Assembly: GCF_001642475.1 (NCBI RefSeq)
Contig: NW_019173935.1
Coordinates: 62,001-126,000, forward strand
Length of the DNA stretch: 64,000 bases
Origin: Fonsecaea monophora
Lineage: Eukaryota > Ascomycota > Eurotiomycetes > Chaetothyriales > Herpotrichiellaceae
Reading direction: 5' to 3'
Made by a program: the position numbers and the translations under genes. This document shows positions 22,900-33,104 of this stretch, one piece after another. Within the stretch, counting starts at the first letter, position 1, and the number at the start of each line of letters is the position of its first letter. The notes beneath the pieces were generated by a model. It was not told the origin of the DNA and searched no databases. It worked only from the letters and a program-made list of their open reading frames with translations.

Positions 22900-22953
<54 letters not shown>

Positions 22954-22960
22954 GGAAGAA
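22768..22960. repeat. Compound microsatellite island
   Basis: Within about 190 bases there are a TCTCT-type array (22768-22791), a TTGAC-type array (22836-22856), a CTGGA-type array (22871-22888), (TG)7 at 22901-22914, and a long (AG)n run to about 22947 followed by GGAA/GAAA sequence. Such tracts mutate easily and can form triplex or slipped structures. Confidence 0.85.
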
Positions 22961-23029
22961 AGGAAGAAAGCAGTAATATCAATGTCCACTTAATGTCCAC
23001 TTCCACTGCCCCTCGGCCAACGATTCGAT

Positions 23030-23145
23030 AGTACCTATGTACTCGGTACATGTACCTACATACATACAAACATATGTACGTACCTACCTACTGCCGGTAC
23101 CTAGTCACATAAGGAAACAGTGCGAGGTACTCGGTACAGGCTGGG
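23030..23145. repeat. GTAC-rich low-complexity patch
   Basis: Dense in overlapping GTAC, TACCTA and TACATA words. It includes the recurrent motif ACTCGGTACATGTACCT at 23041-23057 and GGTACTCGGTACAGG at 23126-23140. The same words occur in several other intergenic regions of this window. Confidence 0.7.
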
Positions 23146-24098
23146 CTATGTATGTATAGACCATCGATAGTGGAAAAAGAAAGATCTAACACACGGTCGG
23201 GATACCTCCCCTATCTCCCCTATCTTCCCTGGTCCTACTTGCTGCTGCTTATCACGGTGATACTCTCTTGACTGGCAGAATGGACAATGTGCAAAGAGAG
23301 TTCGAATATCTACAATGGACAGTATCCAAGAACACAGCATCAAAGCACCAAGTATGGAACAAGAAACAAGGAAATACCTTGAAGTAGCAAGGCTTTGTGG
23401 ATACCAAAAAGGACGGCGAGTTTCGAAAAAAAGGGACAATTCATTGGCATTTGTCTGTCGGCTCCGATGGTTCTCACGAGAATCAACTAGCCTTGGATTG
23501 GAATGCGCACATGGCTGCCATTCCTGAGATTCAACGTGCACAGTTGGTCCTCGACTAAGAGAAAGAAACGCCGCTTGACGCCCCCAAGCTTGCAATGCCC
23601 TAAAAAAAACCCGCAATTCGTTTGTCATGGAAGTTGCCCGTAAAGTTGCCCAGCCTCCTGTATGTACTCCTGCACGATTTGCCAGTCGCCCTTGTATCAA
23701 ACGCCGCTGAATGGCTGATGAGAACCACATGTCCAACGTAGTCGGGAATAGAAGGTTGGAAAACTGCGTCTGTGAGCTCTGCTTTGTCTTCAGCAGAGAG
23801 ATGGCCGCTTGAGTTTGAATATGGCACAAACTGTCTTGTGCGTTGCCGGGATGAGTTTGACAAGGTGCCATTCGAGCTCTAGCCATGTCCAAAATGCGTC
23901 CAATGTCCCTCGCGATGGAGAAAAAGTTGTAGACGTATCAGCAAGACCTGACAAGGAAAATGGAAGAAATGGTGCTAGTGTCCAAAATCTGATTAGCGTG
24001 AGAGAAACTTCGATTGTGATACAGCAAACGTATCACGAACCTCGGAACGAAAAAAGGAATCCCCTTGCTCCATTGCTCGAAGCCCTGGCCCCGCCATC

Positions 24099-24943
24099 TC
24101 ACAAAATCGTGCACTTCTTGCTGCTCTTTTTCGGTGGGGGTTCTAGCGCTGCCACGATCGCCTCGTCAAATACGTCCTTAAGCTTATACTGAGTCAGGGC
24201 GCTGCATTCGACATATTTGACAGCTCCGAGCTCCTTGGCCATTCTTTCTCCGTCTTCCTTGCGGACAGGCTGCATCTTTTGCTTTGCAAGCTTTTCTCGG
24301 ACAGATGGATCATCCCGGAGATCGGTTTGGGTGCCAACAATGAGACAAGGGACTCCAGGACAGTGATGGTGCACCTCTGGGAACCATTTTTCTCTCACGT
24401 TTTCAAATGACGCTGGTGACGTGACAGAAAAGCAAACAAGGAAGACGTCGGTCTGGGGATATGACAATGGTCGAAGACGGTCGTAATCCTCTTGTCCGGC
24501 CGTATCAAAAAGTCCCAACGTGTATGGCTCATCGCCGATCCTAGACACCCCCTTGGTCAGCTCACGTGCTCGGGCTGAGACGGGTTTGGATCAACAACGG
24601 CCAGCACCATCAGACCGGCAAGCTTGGGACAGATATCAATTTTGGAGATAAGATGTCACCAAGAAGTGCGTGAAAGAACAAAACTGAAGCCACGTGAACG
24701 CGTAAAAACGGTGGTCGCGTTCTGAGAACAAAGCCAGAGAGTACTCACATCACCGTCACGGCATAGTTGTCGAAGACTGTAGGGACATATTCCGAGGGGA
24801 ATTTGTTTGTGGTGTATGAGATCAACAAGCATGTCTTGCCAACTGCACCGTCGCCGACAACCACACACCTGGAGTCGGAATATCAGTGGAACTGTCTCAC
24901 TCAGCCGTGATCGGTAGACTCACTTAATCGTGGCAACAACCAT
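24099..24943 (-). CDS. cdc42: Rho-family GTPase Cdc42
   Basis: Small GTPase that sets polarity and hyphal tip growth by switching between GTP and GDP states at the plasma membrane. Exons on the minus strand, 24943-24924, 24868-24749 and 24540-24099, give 193 residues, close to the length of known fungal Cdc42 proteins. P-loop GDGAVGKT at residues 10-17, effector loop with YVPTVFDNY, switch II DTAGQEDYDRLRPLSY, base-recognition TQTDLRDD and SALTQ are all present. The C-terminus is a polybasic run plus CTIL, a CAAX box ending in Leu, which predicts geranylgeranylation. The MVVATIKCVVVGDGAVGKT start and the Cdc42-type sequence separate it from Rac1. Intron 1 is 55 nt and intron 2 is 208 nt. Confidence 0.96.
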
Positions 24944-26834
24944 TCCGTTCTCGTCTATTTCAAAGATGTCGTCCTCCAGTCGACGTATGCGGCTCGGATT
25001 CAAGGGTCTGAGAGGGCGCACTCTTAGTCTCTGTGTCGCAAGCATAATCTTCTTGAGACGAGATAACATTTTTGTTCAACTTACCAAAGAAAGAAGGGAA
25101 CGGACGAGTAACGATTGTGTGAGAGAAGATTGAAACAGGCGGTGTTTGTAAGGGAGGCTCGAAGCTGTCACTTCTCTTTTCTGCCCGTGATATGAGGGCG
25201 GTAAAGGAGTTCCAACGGGGAAGGACTGTCACTAGAATGGTACGTGAAGTCGAGCGTTTGAGGAAGATCAATACTGTCGTTTCCCATCAGCTTTATGTTA
25301 CTCCATCTCTTTTTCTCACAGCCAGAATGCTCACAAGGTAGGAAGCGAAGGGCGGGTTCCAAGGTAGGCGCGAGTAGAGGGCAGGGCGGTCAACGGCCCT
25401 GGCGATCAGGATCGAAGAGGAAATTGACCAGCAAGAGAAGCGTTGGGTTATGTTCAAGAAACAGAAGATCCTGAAGGAAGTCTAGTCTTCAGTAAGAGAG
25501 CAGTGACATTTACCGGAAATGACAAGTTGCGGGAGGAGTCGTGCGAGGATGGAATGGATAAAAGGGACAGGGTTGGGAAAGAGACGTGATGGACGAGGTC
25601 GACGTGGAATGGGAATGGGTGATGGAGTCGCAGATACGGAGAGAGAGGACGCAGCTTGCCACGATAGACGAGGGAGGGAAATAAAGGGTATGGGGGTCGC
25701 GGCCTAGCTTTAGGCACACTAGGCTTGTTGCTTGGGCTGAGCCTTTGGGGGGAGCTTTTAGGTAGAGCAGCTTGTCTTTAGGTGCAGCTCCGGCTCATCA
25801 GGCTCCAAGCCCGCCCGCGGTCCGCTTGGTAGGAAGGCCTTGACTCTTCAGCGGCTGCCCCAACCGTGACAGCTCTGGTTAGGCAGCTCTGCGCAGCTTT
25901 GGGGGCTCAAAACGCGTTGAACTAGGCTGAACCGAGTAGCAGGGTGGTCCCATCTCCCTCAAGGTCACTCACTTACTTTGGTACCTCTCATCAAACTCAA
26001 GATTGCACTTCTGACTTGCAGCGGGAAACAAAGAGAATGCTCGCCTATCTTCTCTCATCCTTGACAACACTCAAGCCTTTGTACGATGCTCGATCTGGCA
26101 TGGCTCCAAACGCGAAACTTTTGCGCGAAAAATAAACCCTCGGGACCTAGCAATGGGTATAACTTGTATGGACGGGATCAGGAGTTTCAGCTGCGGTGGT
26201 CAATGGTCATTTTGAGCACGCAATTCATTGGGCTTTCGAGGCACAAAGAATCAAGTCAACAAGCTGTGCATATCATTCCCCCCACGAGGACACCTCCATT
26301 TCAACGGTTCCTACTGGTGGCCTTGTCCGACGCAGTTCCGCGAGTCATCCCCTGCAGCTGCTACCCATGTCTGCCCAAGAGCGCGTCGAATACGAGCTAC
26401 ATATGTCGACGCGATCGAGTAGAATCCGAGTCTGATGTCCGAGTCTTCAATATCAGCTCCCAAACGGAAGGCTTTGATTGAGCCTTATTCAGCTGTCACA
26501 TTTGCTATGAACTTATGCAAGCTACACCATTGCAGAAGCACCTGTGATAAAGCCTTGACCTACCACGTCATATGTCCACCCCGACAACATGACTTGAAGC
26601 CGCCGCAATGCCCAAAATCGTCTTTTGAGATGTCCGACTTTTGTCACAAGTTCACGAGGATGCAGTCAAAGGACGCATCGAAATGCACATTTTGGTTCAC
26701 GCCATAATCCCACACTATTAGAACGGAGGTATCGCAATAAATCACCTGTAAAACCCTCATTCAAAACACATGTGCAATTCCACATTCTCCCAAGACCGGT
26801 TACAGCCAAACCCCTCGACAAATTAGTTATTCAT
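24944..26834. other. Intergenic, cdc42 leader and nrd1 3' side
   Basis: About 1.9 kb. It holds the promoter and leader of cdc42 and the 3' UTR of nrd1 (both genes on the minus strand). A stretch at about 25730-25900 is rich in AGGC/GCTT words, but I see no gene or strong repeat. Plus-strand frames at 25944-26707 have no recognisable similarity. Confidence 0.5.
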
Positions 26835-29414
26835 TTATTTTGCCCCTATTTCCTCCTCAGCCCAACCGGAGAGACCTCCACGGCTATCGCTCGTCAGTCC
26901 CAGTCCATTAAACCCACTGGTCCCGAAGCCAGTGCCAAAAACCGATCCAAATCCACCAAAGCTGCCTTGTGGAGCATGCCCACCAAAGCCGCGTGACGAC
27001 GACGAGCCTGGTTGCGTAGACTGCTGGCCACCAAAGAGCTCTTGCGAAAAGGCTGGGAGCGATACAGCTCGGGAGTGGGCACTCCTGCTTGCTCCTAGTC
27101 CAGTGTTCGTAGGGGCCAGAAGCCCACCGACGGTGGTGGACGCGCCATTGCTCAGAGAGTTCGAATTGAATCCACCGCTGATGCTGCTCTGTCGAGGAAT
27201 ATGCGACGAGCTTGGAATCTCCAATCCGTTATGTCCATTCGGCATATCGCCGTACAGTGCTGCCTGTTGATTCGCCAAAGCATGGTTCTGCTGCTGCTGT
27301 AGCTGGGCAAATGTCAGGGAGTCGTCCCGCAAATCCTGTTCAGCTTGAGCCTGCTGTTGTGACACATGTGATAGATACATTGTCAAGGGGTTGTTATTGC
27401 CTGCATTCAGGATCGCCGACGGTGTTGGCGCAGGCAGGCTTGTCTGACGCGCAGCGATTTGAGACTGTGGCCCGAGAGAGGCCTTAGGCCCGGTTGGAAT
27501 TGTCGACCTCGTGGGACTAGAGCCTGACTGTGACACAGCATGGTCAAATCCATTCATTGCAGCTGGAGAACCTGCACTGTCAATCGAGTTCTGTAGTCGT
27601 GACTGGCTGCCATTGGCATTGTTCAGGTTCTGGCGAGGGGGATTGCCGCACCGGTCTTTGCCGAAGTTGATCTTGAACCGCTTGTACTCTTCTCGCTGTC
27701 GTACAGCCTCAATGGCTTTGATGGCGTTTGCAATGTTGGTAAAGTTGACAAAAGCACAGCTTTTCTCTCGCAGAGTATTGACCAACTCGATTTCACCGTA
27801 CTCGGAAAAGTCCTGTCGTAGTCGTTCTTCGCTCCAGCTCTCATCGAGATTTCCAATATACACATTTCTTGAGGCTCCTCCGCTGACGGCCAAAGCAATG
27901 GCAGGTGGGAGAGCTCCCGAGTGCTTTCCCCACCCAATCTTCAGCCGTCTGTTGTGGATCATTAGTCCTTGAAGGTTGCTCAGCGCATAGAAAGACGCAG
28001 CAGAGGTAGGATCGATGAATGTGACGAAGCAAATATGCTTATCGGGAATATATCGAATGTGATGGAGCAACCCTCCACGCACGACATTGCAAATCTCCTC
28101 GATAGTAGTTTCAGGGTGGATATTTCCAAGGTAAACAGTTCGATTTCCCAAGTTATTGACACCACCTGCAGTAGTTGCAACGGCGGCTGCCGCCACCGAC
28201 TGTTGTGCTAGGGCATTGGATATCAAATCACGGTCGGCTCCGTTCAGCACGTGGGCGTAACCAGGTGCGATACCCAGGTATTGCGCTGCATTCTGTTGCT
28301 GCGTCTTGGAAACATACGCACACCTATCCTTGCCATAGTAAACCCGCCGGGGAGGACCCCATTTGGGATCCTGTGGCAGCTGAGCCACGGCCTTGACGGC
28401 ATTACTGATGGAGAGGAAGTGGACGAAGGCGATCGCCTTCTCACGAACCATCTTGACAGTATCAATGGGTCCAAACTTGCCCAGGTCTTCTCGAATCTCT
28501 TGTTCAGTGATGTCCTCGGGCAGGTTGCCTAGGTAGACGTTTCTCGAGGCCCCCGACTGCTGTACAGCGAGAGCGACCGAGGTCGGCACCTGGGATGGCT
28601 TGCCCCAGCCGATCTTAATGTCGTGACCCTTGATTGACAACTTTTTGAGGATAGCATCTGAGTGGAAATGGGTGGCAGAACTGCTATCCAGGAAAGAAAT
28701 AAACGCGCAGTTTTTCTCAGGTAGCAGTCTCACAGACTCGATCTGACCACTTCGGACATGGCTCAGGATTTCCTCAGCAGACGTGTCCGCGGGAATGTTT
28801 CCCAAGTAGACTGTACGACTTGTGCCAGTCATCCATGAGTTACCCATGCCTACCATAGGCTGGTAGTGCCCGAATGCTGCACCGCCCAAGCCACTGAATC
28901 CAGTCGGTGACTGTGCCGTATAGCTGTCGGGCGACATGACCGTCTGATATGCTTGTGGGGAGAGAGGATTGGCATTGGGTTGAGTGGGACTTGTGAGCTG
29001 CGCCTGAGCATGTTGGTTCTGTTGATACTGCTGAGTCTGCGTATGAAGAGCATTGGTTCCCGGACCAAAGCGATTGAAGGTGGGAAACTGCGGAGAAGCG
29101 AAGGCACCAGGAGAACCTGGCTGGAAAGGGCTGCCGAGCAAAAGCTGAGAAGGTAACAGGGGCGTGAAATTCATCTCAAAGGCGGTACCTGGCGTCTGTT
29201 CGGTGACATTATAACTATGTTGATCTTTGGTAGCAGTAGCTATCGAAGGAACGGCAGGCTTTCTCTGGTTGCGATCGGCGAATGGAGGGTAGCCCGTGTG
29301 GTTCGAGTTGTACGCGCCATGGCTGAAGCCTGTACTATCAGTCCCAAATTTTGAAGCAGCAAAGCGGCTGCCAAATCCCCCAAACACGTCCTGACTCTGC
29401 ATTGCAGCAAGCAT
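26835..29414 (-). CDS. nrd1: Four-RRM RNA-binding protein Nrd1
   Basis: Single-exon gene, 859 residues, matching the fission-yeast Nrd1 (negative regulator of differentiation) family of multi-RRM mRNA-binding proteins. Four RRMs lie at about residues 201-271, 292-362, 426-497 and 517-587. Each has an RNP2 of the form (R/N)(T/N)VY(L/I)GN and an RNP1-like CAFISF, IAFVHF, CFVTF or CAFVNF. RRM2 and RRM4 are each followed by a conserved (N/Y)(F/Y)GKDRC segment. RRM1 and RRM3 end in KIGWGK and are followed by a P-x-x-(V/I)-A-L-A-V linker, so the protein looks like a duplicated RRM pair. The N-terminal 200 and C-terminal 260 residues are Gln/Asn/Ser/Gly-rich and probably disordered. The start could instead be the second Met, four codons in. 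The distinct yeast termination factor also called Nrd1 has a different architecture. Confidence 0.88.
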   Translation of the reverse strand: MLAAMQSQDVFGGFGSRFAASKFGTDSTGFSHGAYNSNHTGYPPFADRNQRKPAVPSIATATKDQHSYNVTEQTPGTAFEMNFTPLLPSQLLLGSPFQPGSPGAFASPQFPTFNRFGPGTNALHTQTQQYQQNQHAQAQLTSPTQPNANPLSPQAYQTVMSPDSYTAQSPTGFSGLGGAAFGHYQPMVGMGNSWMTGTSRTVYLGNIPADTSAEEILSHVRSGQIESVRLLPEKNCAFISFLDSSSATHFHSDAILKKLSIKGHDIKIGWGKPSQVPTSVALAVQQSGASRNVYLGNLPEDITEQEIREDLGKFGPIDTVKMVREKAIAFVHFLSISNAVKAVAQLPQDPKWGPPRRVYYGKDRCAYVSKTQQQNAAQYLGIAPGYAHVLNGADRDLISNALAQQSVAAAAVATTAGGVNNLGNRTVYLGNIHPETTIEEICNVVRGGLLHHIRYIPDKHICFVTFIDPTSAASFYALSNLQGLMIHNRRLKIGWGKHSGALPPAIALAVSGGASRNVYIGNLDESWSEERLRQDFSEYGEIELVNTLREKSCAFVNFTNIANAIKAIEAVRQREEYKRFKINFGKDRCGNPPRQNLNNANGSQSRLQNSIDSAGSPAAMNGFDHAVSQSGSSPTRSTIPTGPKASLGPQSQIAARQTSLPAPTPSAILNAGNNNPLTMYLSHVSQQQAQAEQDLRDDSLTFAQLQQQQNHALANQQAALYGDMPNGHNGLEIPSSSHIPRQSSISGGFNSNSLSNGASTTVGGLLAPTNTGLGASRSAHSRAVSLPAFSQELFGGQQSTQPGSSSSRGFGGHAPQGSFGGFGSVFGTGFGTSGFNGLGLTSDSRGGLSGWAEEEIGAK

Positions 29415-31100
29415 ATGGGATTATTGATGGATCGTGTCCCCGGGACCAGGTCCAAGGACAATTGGTGTGTTGTCTTTCTTGTTTGTAGGAAGGGCACGCA
29501 GCAAGAGAGCGAAACAAGCACAAATCTGGCGGTCAAAGCACAGTTTCGAGCTTTGCAAGAGGAACGACTGGCTGCAGGTGATGTCCGAAGATGCGGAGAG
29601 GACGACGTAAGTCTGTACAAAAACGAAGGAGTCGGTTGAATATGGACTGGTACGAATGGAGTCTATAAGGAAAAGATTGAAAATAATATCTGCTCAGAGG
29701 AACGGAACGAGCGAATGAAGGGAACAAAATGATGGGATTAGAAGAGAAGATGGGTCAGAGACGAGGAGGTAAAGAGGGAACGAAAGAACAGACAGAGAGG
29801 GCTAAAAAATCAAGGGAGGAGCAACGGTGAACCAGCAGAAGAATGAGGGAAACAGCTCAGAAACGGAAGCAATCAATTAACCGGGGTCTAGAGTCTAGGA
29901 AAGTGCCAAATTGAAATGGGTGGCTAGGGAAGGGGATCAGAAATAAGGGGGAAAGTACCGGAGAAGGGGACCAGGCACGCGGGAGTGGACTCTAAACCGG
30001 ACGATTTGCAAGACAAACCATGGCCAAGTGCCCAGCCCATTGCGTTCGCAGGGGATGTCAGCAGCATTCCATTATGACCAGTGCATACCCCCTCTTCATG
30101 GTCCTGGCACATGATTGCAAGCTTGTAGATTCTTCCTGGATCAGCGTAAAGCTCTGACTTGGGCCTGTTCAGGCTGCCGGTGGGCATGGTTTGGATGAAT
30201 CTGATACAGGAGAAGACTGATTTAAGGTTCACAACGTGTGGCTGCAAGATGATGGGACGGGGATGATCAATCTGCATGCTGATGCAGGTAAGGCGGCACT
30301 ATGGACAGTTTGGTTAGACGATAGATTGCTTTTATGGAGAAGTTGGGAAGGGGTAAGGGATCCTTGAGAATTATAGCCAATTGAAGCCAGGTTCTGGGAT
30401 GACAACCAGGTCCGCCATATCGGCGCCGAATCCAACACGAAAAAATAGGAATTGAAGCTTCCCCAAGACAAAGGGCAAGCTCTCCTGACAACGTTGTCAT
30501 TCTGATGGCGATCATTGCGGAGTTTCTGTCCACCGCGTCGGATGTGTCAGTCTGAGAGCGAAACATGGCTCGGGGCAAGGTCATAGTGGTAACAGCTTCA
30601 CCCCTGCAGAGCAATGTGGCGCCGGGTTTTGATTGCCCCTTCGAAACACGGAGTTTGGATTGGTGGTCGGCCCTGCTCGCGCTTAGCAGAGAGACGGAGG
30701 GCGGTCCCGCGTGTTCTGGCGCATGCTAATGATGCCAAGAGGGATTCTTGGGTTAATAGTTGACATGTTGAGAACTGCAAAGCCGCAGCCACAACGACAC
30801 CAATGTCTGGGGTGGCACAGGAGATTGGGGTGAGGCGCATGGGAGCCAGAAACGAGAGCGCAGAGACGAGAAGTGAAACTGCGAATTCCGGATCCATTTT
30901 AGCGTGTAATGCTCGCAGCCAAGCGCGCTAGCCGCCACTTTCCGAAACCTTAAATTCTACTCTATCCGATAAGCCACCAAGCCAACCCACCACCCACACA
31001 ACCACACTACCGTGCCACCGTTGACTCACGTTGGCAGGTCGGCTTATATTTTCAGATTTTTGGTCACAATTCGTGGTTGACCCTTCCACAACACATCAAT
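29415..31100. promoter_or_regulatory. Divergent promoter region nrd1/asparaginyl-tRNA synthetase
   Basis: A 1.7-kb interval between two outward-facing genes. The nrd1 side (about 29640-29880) is purine-rich on the plus strand (CT-rich in the nrd1 leader). No exon is convincing; a 99-codon minus frame at 30598-30897 has no family I recognise. The CT- and ACC-rich stretch at 30975-31020 lies about 80-125 bp before the synthetase start. Confidence 0.5.
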
Positions 31101-32810
31101 ATGGACACTTTCTACGTCGACGAGGACGTCGGTCGCGATGATGACTCTGCCACTGGCTCAGAAGCCGCCCCGTACAAAACTCTTCTCTTCGCAATGATCC
31201 AGCACCCAAAGGCAACATATAAAACTAGGAAGTCAGAAACCACCCCCGCAGACGCCAACGCTGACCCAGCCTCGCGGTTGGAATGGAAGCCGGCATCGAA
31301 ATCTGCGTTGAAGAAAGCGACCAATCTCTATGAACAACATCAACGGAAACAGGCAAAGCAAGCTGACCTGGCCATCCGGGAACAGCAAGAAGTCGAGAGG
31401 AGGAAGCAAGTGCTCGAGGAAGCAAAGAAAGTGGTCATTACAGAAGATGAAAGCTTGCCGGCGCCCGTCAAGATCAAGCTCAACACCGTCGATCCCGCCA
31501 TAATCAAGCTAGGCACTGCAGACTCCAAAGGCACCCGTGTCCGGGTTGTGGGTCGAGTTCACCATTTGCGGTCCCAGAAGGACATTATCTTCGTCACACT
31601 GAAAGATGGCAAGGGTTTGATGCAATGCGTATTCTCAGGCAATTTGATAAAGACCTATGCCGCCATGACTCTGACCCTCGAGACTTCGCTCGAAATCCGC
31701 GGTGAGCTCAAATCTCTTCCACCGGGGGCGCACGCTCCTCTCGATCGGGAACTCCATGCCGACTATTTTACCGTGATTGGAGCGGCGGTCGGTGACAAGG
31801 AGGCCATCACCAACAAAGTGCAAGAGGATGGTGATGCCCAGAAGCTGCTCGATAACCGCCATCTCACGCTGCGTGGAGACGTCTCCTCCAGCGTCATGAA
31901 AGTTCGAGCAGCCGTGGAGATGGCCTTTGTGAAGGCGTATGAAGAGGTGCAATTCACGAAAGTGTCCCCTCCAGCAATGGTTCAAACGCAAGTCGAGGGT
32001 GGCGCAACTCTCTTCGAGTTCAACTACTACGGTGAAAAGGCTTACCTGACTCAATCCTCCCAACTGTACCTGGAGACCTGTCTGCCTGGCTTGGGTGACG
32101 TATATTGCATTGAAAAGTCCTTCCGAGCCGAAAAATCACTTACCCGCCGCCATCTGAGTGAGTACACACACGTTGAGGCCGAACTCGACTTCATCTCCTT
32201 CGACGACCTGCTCAACCACATTGAGCACATGGTGTGCAGGGTCATTGAAATCGCCCTCGCGGATCCCCTCATTGCAAAATACGTCTATGACCTCAACCCC
32301 GACTTCAAAGCTCCGTCCCGCCCCTTCCGGCGCATGAAGTACTCCGAAGCCATTGCTTGGTTGGTAGAACATGAGATCCCCAACGAAGAAGGCAAGCCCC
32401 ATGATTTCGGAGACGACATCGCTGAGGCCGCCGAGCGCAGAATGACCGACATCCTCAACGTCCCCATCTTCCTCACCCACTTCCCCACCGAGATCAAAGC
32501 CTTTTACATGCAAAAAGACCCCTCGGACCCTCGCGTGACCGAGAGCGTCGACGTCCTCATGCCTGGCGTCGGCGAGATCGTCGGCGGGAGCATGAGAATC
32601 TGGGATTACGAGGAGCTGATCGCCGCCTACAAGCGCGAGGGCATCGACCCCGAACCCTACTACTGGTACACGGATCAGAGGCGCTACGGCACCAGCCCCC
32701 ACGGCGGTTACGGTTTGGGCCTGGAGCGCTTTTTGGCCTGGATGTGCGGTCGTTGGACTGTTAGGGAGTGCTGCCTGTACCCGAGGTTTGCCTATCGTTG
32801 CAAGCCATAG
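31101..32810 (+). CDS. ded81: Asparaginyl-tRNA synthetase, cytosolic
   Basis: Class IIb aminoacyl-tRNA synthetase charging tRNA-Asn in the cytosol. Single exon; I place the start at 31101 (MDTFYVDEDVG, the usual fungal N-terminus) rather than at an in-frame ATG eight codons upstream, giving 569 residues. A Lys/Glu-rich N-terminal extension (about 60-115) is followed by the OB-fold anticodon-binding domain (about 150-235, with RVRVVGRVHHLRSQKDIIFVTLKDG). The catalytic core has motif 2 (CIEKSFRAEKSLTRRHLSEY, then HVEAELDF), the asparagine-pocket region, and motif 3 (GGYGLGLERFLAWM). The protein ends in FAYRCKP. There is no mitochondrial presequence. The Asn rather than Asp identity rests on overall similarity and the fungal N-terminus. 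Confidence 0.94.
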   Translation: MDTFYVDEDVGRDDDSATGSEAAPYKTLLFAMIQHPKATYKTRKSETTPADANADPASRLEWKPASKSALKKATNLYEQHQRKQAKQADLAIREQQEVERRKQVLEEAKKVVITEDESLPAPVKIKLNTVDPAIIKLGTADSKGTRVRVVGRVHHLRSQKDIIFVTLKDGKGLMQCVFSGNLIKTYAAMTLTLETSLEIRGELKSLPPGAHAPLDRELHADYFTVIGAAVGDKEAITNKVQEDGDAQKLLDNRHLTLRGDVSSSVMKVRAAVEMAFVKAYEEVQFTKVSPPAMVQTQVEGGATLFEFNYYGEKAYLTQSSQLYLETCLPGLGDVYCIEKSFRAEKSLTRRHLSEYTHVEAELDFISFDDLLNHIEHMVCRVIEIALADPLIAKYVYDLNPDFKAPSRPFRRMKYSEAIAWLVEHEIPNEEGKPHDFGDDIAEAAERRMTDILNVPIFLTHFPTEIKAFYMQKDPSDPRVTESVDVLMPGVGEIVGGSMRIWDYEELIAAYKREGIDPEPYYWYTDQRRYGTSPHGGYGLGLERFLAWMCGRWTVRECCLYPRFAYRCKP

Positions 32811-33104
32811 TTGATACCACTGAGCTTTCAAAGTGGGATTCCTCAGGATGATTACGAGGTACGATCCAGAAGGTCTCCGAGATGGTGACCGCGGGGGTGG
32901 TCCGGAATACGCAGCTATGATGGATTATGGGATGATAGAACAACTACCGCTGGACATCTTGCCAGAGATACCTTAGATAGACCCAAAGCACACAAGCAGT
33001 TTCTTGCTTACATTCGTTTGGTATTTTCCTGACTCCATAAAAAGCCCAATCTTCCCTGTCCAGCTCAAGACCATGAGCTCACCATTGTCCCCCTACCCCT
33101 AGTC

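Larger units (their letters stand above)
21997..24098. other. Repeat-rich intergenic region
   Basis: A 2.1-kb spacer between the convergent rco1 and cdc42 genes. It holds a GAA/CAGAAGAA tract (about 22351-22424), a compound microsatellite cluster (22768-22960) and a GTAC-rich stretch (23030-23145). Short minus-strand frames at 23146-23892 have no recognisable similarity. Confidence 0.6.

Noticed and set aside
30598..30897. 99-codon minus frame between nrd1 and the tRNA synthetase
   Set aside because: The start has a hydrophobic stretch but there is no family, no conserved motif and no splice partner; insufficient to call a gene.
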